A stretch of 58,879 nt of DNA from CAVYHX01 sp963768415 (GTDB lineage Bacteria > Pseudomonadota > Gammaproteobacteria > UBA9214). The stretch lies in NCBI GenBank assembly GCA_963768415.1, contig CAVYHX010000049.1, positions 1 to 58,879 of the forward strand, in the 5' to 3' direction. Positions 56,412-58,879 of this stretch are shown here, piece after piece. Position 1 is the first letter of the stretch. Every line of letters begins with the position of its first letter. The position numbers and the translations under genes are program-made. Below the pieces are notes generated by a model that worked only from the letters and a program-made list of their open reading frames with translations, was not told the DNA's origin and ran no database searches.

Positions 56412-57634
56412 TGAGTCTGATGATCTTTTCCCGGCTGCTTGCAGCCTGGTAATGTTCGGCAATCAACTCGACCAGCTGGCGTGCCAGCCTGGCCTTGCCG
56501 GTACGGGCCAGGGTCTTGCTGCCACCCTCCCAGTAAACCTGCAGCGCATTCTCTTCCACCTCGAAACCGCGGCCATCACCCACCAGGTTGGCCGCGATCA
56601 TGTTCACCTGCTTGGCCTGCAGTTTCTGCCGCGCATTGTCCGCAATGGCCGCAGTCTCCGCCGCGAAACCAACGGTATACGGCGCATCGGGCAGTGCCGC
56701 CACAGCCGCCAGGATGTCCGGGTTGCGCTGCAATTCCAGGGTCATGTGCCCCGCAGATTTCTTCAGCTTCCCAGCAGCGACCACGCGCGGGCCGATAATC
56801 GGCCACGGCGGCGACACTGATGAAGATGTCCACCCCGCTGATGGCTGCCATGACGGCTGTGAACATGTCAGCGGCAGTTTCCGTCGCGATGTACCGTACA
56901 CCGGCCGGCACCGCCAGGCTGGCCGGGCCACTGATCAACGTGACAGCTGCGCCGGCTGCGGCGGCCGCGTCGGCAACCGCATAGCCCATGCGCCCGGAAC
57001 TGCGGTTGCTGATATAGCGCACCGGGTCGATCGGTTCCCGGGTCGGGCCGGCCGTTACCAGGACCCGCCGCCCGGCCAGGGCGCCGGTTTGCAACAACCC
57101 TGCGGTCGCCGTTACCAGTGCCGCGGGCTCCAGCATGCGGCCCGGACCGGTCTCGCCGCAGGCCTGATCGCCCTGTGCCGGCCCAAAGCTGTGGATCCCG
57201 CGCTCCCCGAGCGTCACCATATTGGCCCGGGTCGCGGGATTCTCCCACATAACGTGATTCATGGCCGGGGCGACGGCCACCGGGGCTTGCGTGGCCAGGC
57301 AGACAGCCGCCAGCAGGTCATCCGCGCGACCGTGCGCCAGCCGGGCAACAAAATCAGCCGTGGCGGGAGCGACCAGCAGGACATCCGCCCAGCGGGCCAG
57401 CTCGATATGCCCCATCGCAGCCTCGGCCGCGGGATCGAGCATATCGGTGTGTACCGGCTGACCGGAGAGGGCCTGCAGGGTAAGCGGTGTAATAAATGCC
57501 GTGGCACCCGCCGTCATGACCACACGGACCGCGGCGCCCTGTTCACGCAGGCGCCGGACCAGCTCGGCACTCTTGTAGGCGGCTATACCGCCAGTCACGC
57601 CCAGCAGGATGTGTTTCCCGGTTAAATAGTGCAT
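56392..57634 (-). CDS. coaBC: Bifunctional phosphopantothenoylcysteine decarboxylase/synthase (one frameshift)
   Basis: Starts MHYLTGKHILLGVTGGIAAY at 57634. CoaC half: KSAELVRRLREQGAAVRVVM, APAMNHVMWENPATRANM; CoaB half: VLVTAGPTREPIDPVRYISN and SSGRMGYAVADAAAAAGA, then AAVADYRP where the frame breaks near 56790; with one C/G removed it continues RVVAAGKLKKSAGHMTLELQ and NPDILAAVAALP, VGFAAETAAI, VNMIAANLVGDGRGFEVEEN to 56392. Two steps of coenzyme A synthesis on an FMN and CTP site. About 413 residues. Confidence 0.93.
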
Positions 57635-57953
57635 CCGTGGAAGTCTAGCAAAAGAACTGCACGGGGGGCACTGCACCGGCGCGGGCGACGGCGGACTGGA
57701 CGGCGCCGGCGCAACGGCTCAGCTTTCGAGCGACACCGGGCAGCGTGAGAATGATTGTGAGTGCACGGTCAGACGCATACTGCGTGGCAGCCCCCTGCAC
57801 CTGGCGGGACTACGTGACATTCAGCGGGCGCTGACCTGAATTACCGCATTCTCACCGCCATTTTTTCCCCTACCCTGCTGTTCTTTCTGCTATAAAAGTG
57901 GACAACCCGGTCTGGACTGGCCGCCGCGCTGTACCGGCAACAAGGAGGTTGTC
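57635..57953. other. Divergent intergenic region between coaBC and radC
   Basis: 319 bases, no gene. TATAAA at 57891-57896 is a plausible -10 element for radC, and AAGGAGG stands 4 bases before the radC ATG. GC-rich part 57670-57720 has no recognisable feature. Confidence 0.4.
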
Positions 57954-58631
57954 ATGCACCCCATCCGTCACTGGCCGGCCGCCGAGCGGCCCCGCGAAAA
58001 GCTGCTTGCCCGTGGCCCGGCGGCCCTCGCGGATGCCGAATTGCTCGCGATCGTCCTGCGCACCGGCGTGCAGGGCAAGACGGCCGTTGACCTGGCCCGG
58101 GAACTGTTGAGTGATTTTGGCGGTCTGCGGGCGCTGCTCGAATCCGACCGGCAGCAGTTTTGCAGCCGGCACGGGCTCGGCCTGGCGACCTACGCCCAGT
58201 TGCAGGCGCTACTGGAACTGGCGCGCCGCCATCTGCAGGAACAACTGCGCCGGGATGACATGCTGGAGCACCCGGAAGCCACGCGGCGATTTCTCAGCAG
58301 CCGGCTGCGGCATTACCAGCAGGAGGTGTTCGCCTGCCTGTTTCTGGACAACCGGCACCGGGTCATTCTGTTCGAGGAGCTGTTTCGCGGCACCATCGAC
58401 GGCGCCAGCGTCCACCCGCGCGAGGTCGTGCGCCGCGCCCTGCAACACAACGCGGCTGCCGTTATCCTCGCCCACAATCACCCCTCCGGCGTCGCCGAGC
58501 CGAGCCGCGCGGACATTCAGTTGACGCGCCGCCTCACCGATGCGCTGGCACTGGTGGACATTCGTGTCCTGGATCACTTCGTTATTGGCGAAGGGGACGG
58601 AACATCATTTGCCGAACGCGGCCTGCTGTAG
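57954..58631 (+). CDS. radC: RadC family JAB-domain protein
   Basis: 225 residues. N-terminal UPF0758 part with RPREKLLARGPAALADAELL and LLRTG-like LLAIVLRTGVQGKTAVDLAR; JAB1/MPN domain with VILAHNHPSGVAEPSRAD, giving the metal ligands His174, His176 and Asp187. A role in DNA repair was proposed and later disputed; function remains open. Located between coaBC and rpmB as in most gammaproteobacteria. Strong Shine-Dalgarno (AAGGAGG). Confidence 0.93.
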   Translation: MHPIRHWPAAERPREKLLARGPAALADAELLAIVLRTGVQGKTAVDLARELLSDFGGLRALLESDRQQFCSRHGLGLATYAQLQALLELARRHLQEQLRRDDMLEHPEATRRFLSSRLRHYQQEVFACLFLDNRHRVILFEELFRGTIDGASVHPREVVRRALQHNAAAVILAHNHPSGVAEPSRADIQLTRRLTDALALVDIRVLDHFVIGEGDGTSFAERGLL

Positions 58632-58695
58632 TCGATTCACACCGTAGGCCATTGATTTATATTGAAACCCGTCAAATGCACGCGCACATCATGGC

Positions 58696-58724
58696 TTGTA
58701 TCCCGCCCCGGTTTCTGGTATAAA
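58696..58724 (+). promoter_or_regulatory. Sigma-70-type promoter of rpmB
   Basis: TTGTAT (58696-58701), 17-bp spacer, TATAAA (58719-58724). Good match in both boxes and ideal spacing; start of transcription expected near 58731. Confidence 0.65.
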
Positions 58725-58735
58725 ATGCGCCCTTT

Positions 58736-58758
58736 CCCGCTATTGGCGGGGGTTTTTT
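58736..58758 (+). terminator. Short terminator-like hairpin in the radC-rpmB gap
   Basis: CCCGC (58736-58740) pairs with GCGGG (58746-58750) over TATTG, followed by GG and six T (58753-58758). It ends radC transcription or lies at the very 5' end of the rpmB leader, right after the predicted start site, where it could act as an attenuator. Confidence 0.6.
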
Positions 58759-58772
58759 CGAGGTTCAAAGCA

Positions 58773-58879
58773 ATGTCCAGAGTCTGTCAGGTCACGGGTA
58801 AACGCCCCCAAAGCGGCAACAATGTGTCCCACGCGAATAACAGAACACGCCGGCGATTTCTGCCGAATCTGCATACTCA
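58773..58879 (+). CDS. rpmB: 50S ribosomal protein L28, N-terminal part
   Basis: The frame reads MSRVCQVTGKRPQSGNNVSH then ANNRTRRRFLPNLHT before the window ends. These are the standard L28 N-terminal residues. In gammaproteobacteria rpmB is normally followed by rpmG. Confidence 0.96.
   Translation, partial: MSRVCQVTGKRPQSGNNVSHANNRTRRRFLPNLHT

Overview
The window is about 58.9 kb of moderately GC-rich bacterial DNA, almost all of it dense, conserved chromosomal genes. Gene content and order point to a gammaproteobacterium. The block pilGHIJ-chpA-chpC / gshB-tonB3-yqgE-ruvX-pyrR-pyrB-pyrC / pilU-pilT / proC-yggT-DUF4426 and the block xthA(crc position)-pyrE ... argB-algC-dut-coaBC-radC-rpmB both match Pseudomonas-type arrangements. 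The tkt-gap-pgk-pyk-fba operon, with a Calvin-cycle-subtype aldolase, next to metK-ahcY-metF is the layout I associate with Chromatiales-like or other chemolithotroph-related lineages. No RuBisCO or sulfur-oxidation gene is present, so lifestyle is only inferred.

Layout: 1-0.3 kb, end of a DAHP synthase gene. 0.4-3.7 kb (minus), a copper-type TonB-dependent receptor with its own TonB and one or two tiny downstream ORFs. 3.9-10.5 kb, miscellaneous genes (HDOD protein, L-serine deaminase, a lipoprotein, a SrkA-type kinase, three little-known small or membrane proteins), including an accessory island at 7.36-7.82 kb with a decayed REP-associated transposase and a 53-bp tandem repeat. 10.6-17.6 kb (minus), central carbon operon. 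17.7-22.1 kb, a structured leader or terminator, a thioredoxin-like gene, then metK-ahcY-metF (methyl cycle). 22.3-24.4 kb, bioA and rsmE. 24.5-33.7 kb (minus), the Pil-Chp chemosensory system controlling twitching. 34-41.4 kb (plus), gshB, tonB3, yqgE, ruvX and the pyrimidine genes pyrR-pyrB-pyrC plus a PyrK-like reductase. 41.5-43.6 kb (minus), pilU and pilT. 44-47.8 kb, proC, yggT, DUF4426 and an AmpG-like permease. 47.9-52.1 kb, exonuclease III/Crc homologue, pyrE, a secreted Ala-rich repeat protein, a TauE/SafE permease and a DUF4124 protein. 52.2-57.6 kb (minus), argB-algC-dut-coaBC. 58-58.9 kb, radC and the start of rpmB.

A striking property is the number of one-base frameshifts in otherwise well-conserved housekeeping genes (sdaA, pyk, metK, metF, pyrC, pyrE, coaBC, chpA and others). 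Most are apparent single-base gains next to a CG dinucleotide. I read them mainly as sequencing or assembly errors, so these genes are annotated across the shift as single loci.

The most unusual non-housekeeping feature is the island at 7.36-7.82 kb. The 3' end of a dead REP-associated tyrosine transposase has been tandemly duplicated five times with a 53-bp period. Each unit carries two small hairpins and one 18-codon reading frame that overlaps the next by ATGA. The array ends in a near-perfect 23-bp inverted repeat. I see no CRISPR array, rRNA, tRNA, prophage or complete insertion sequence.
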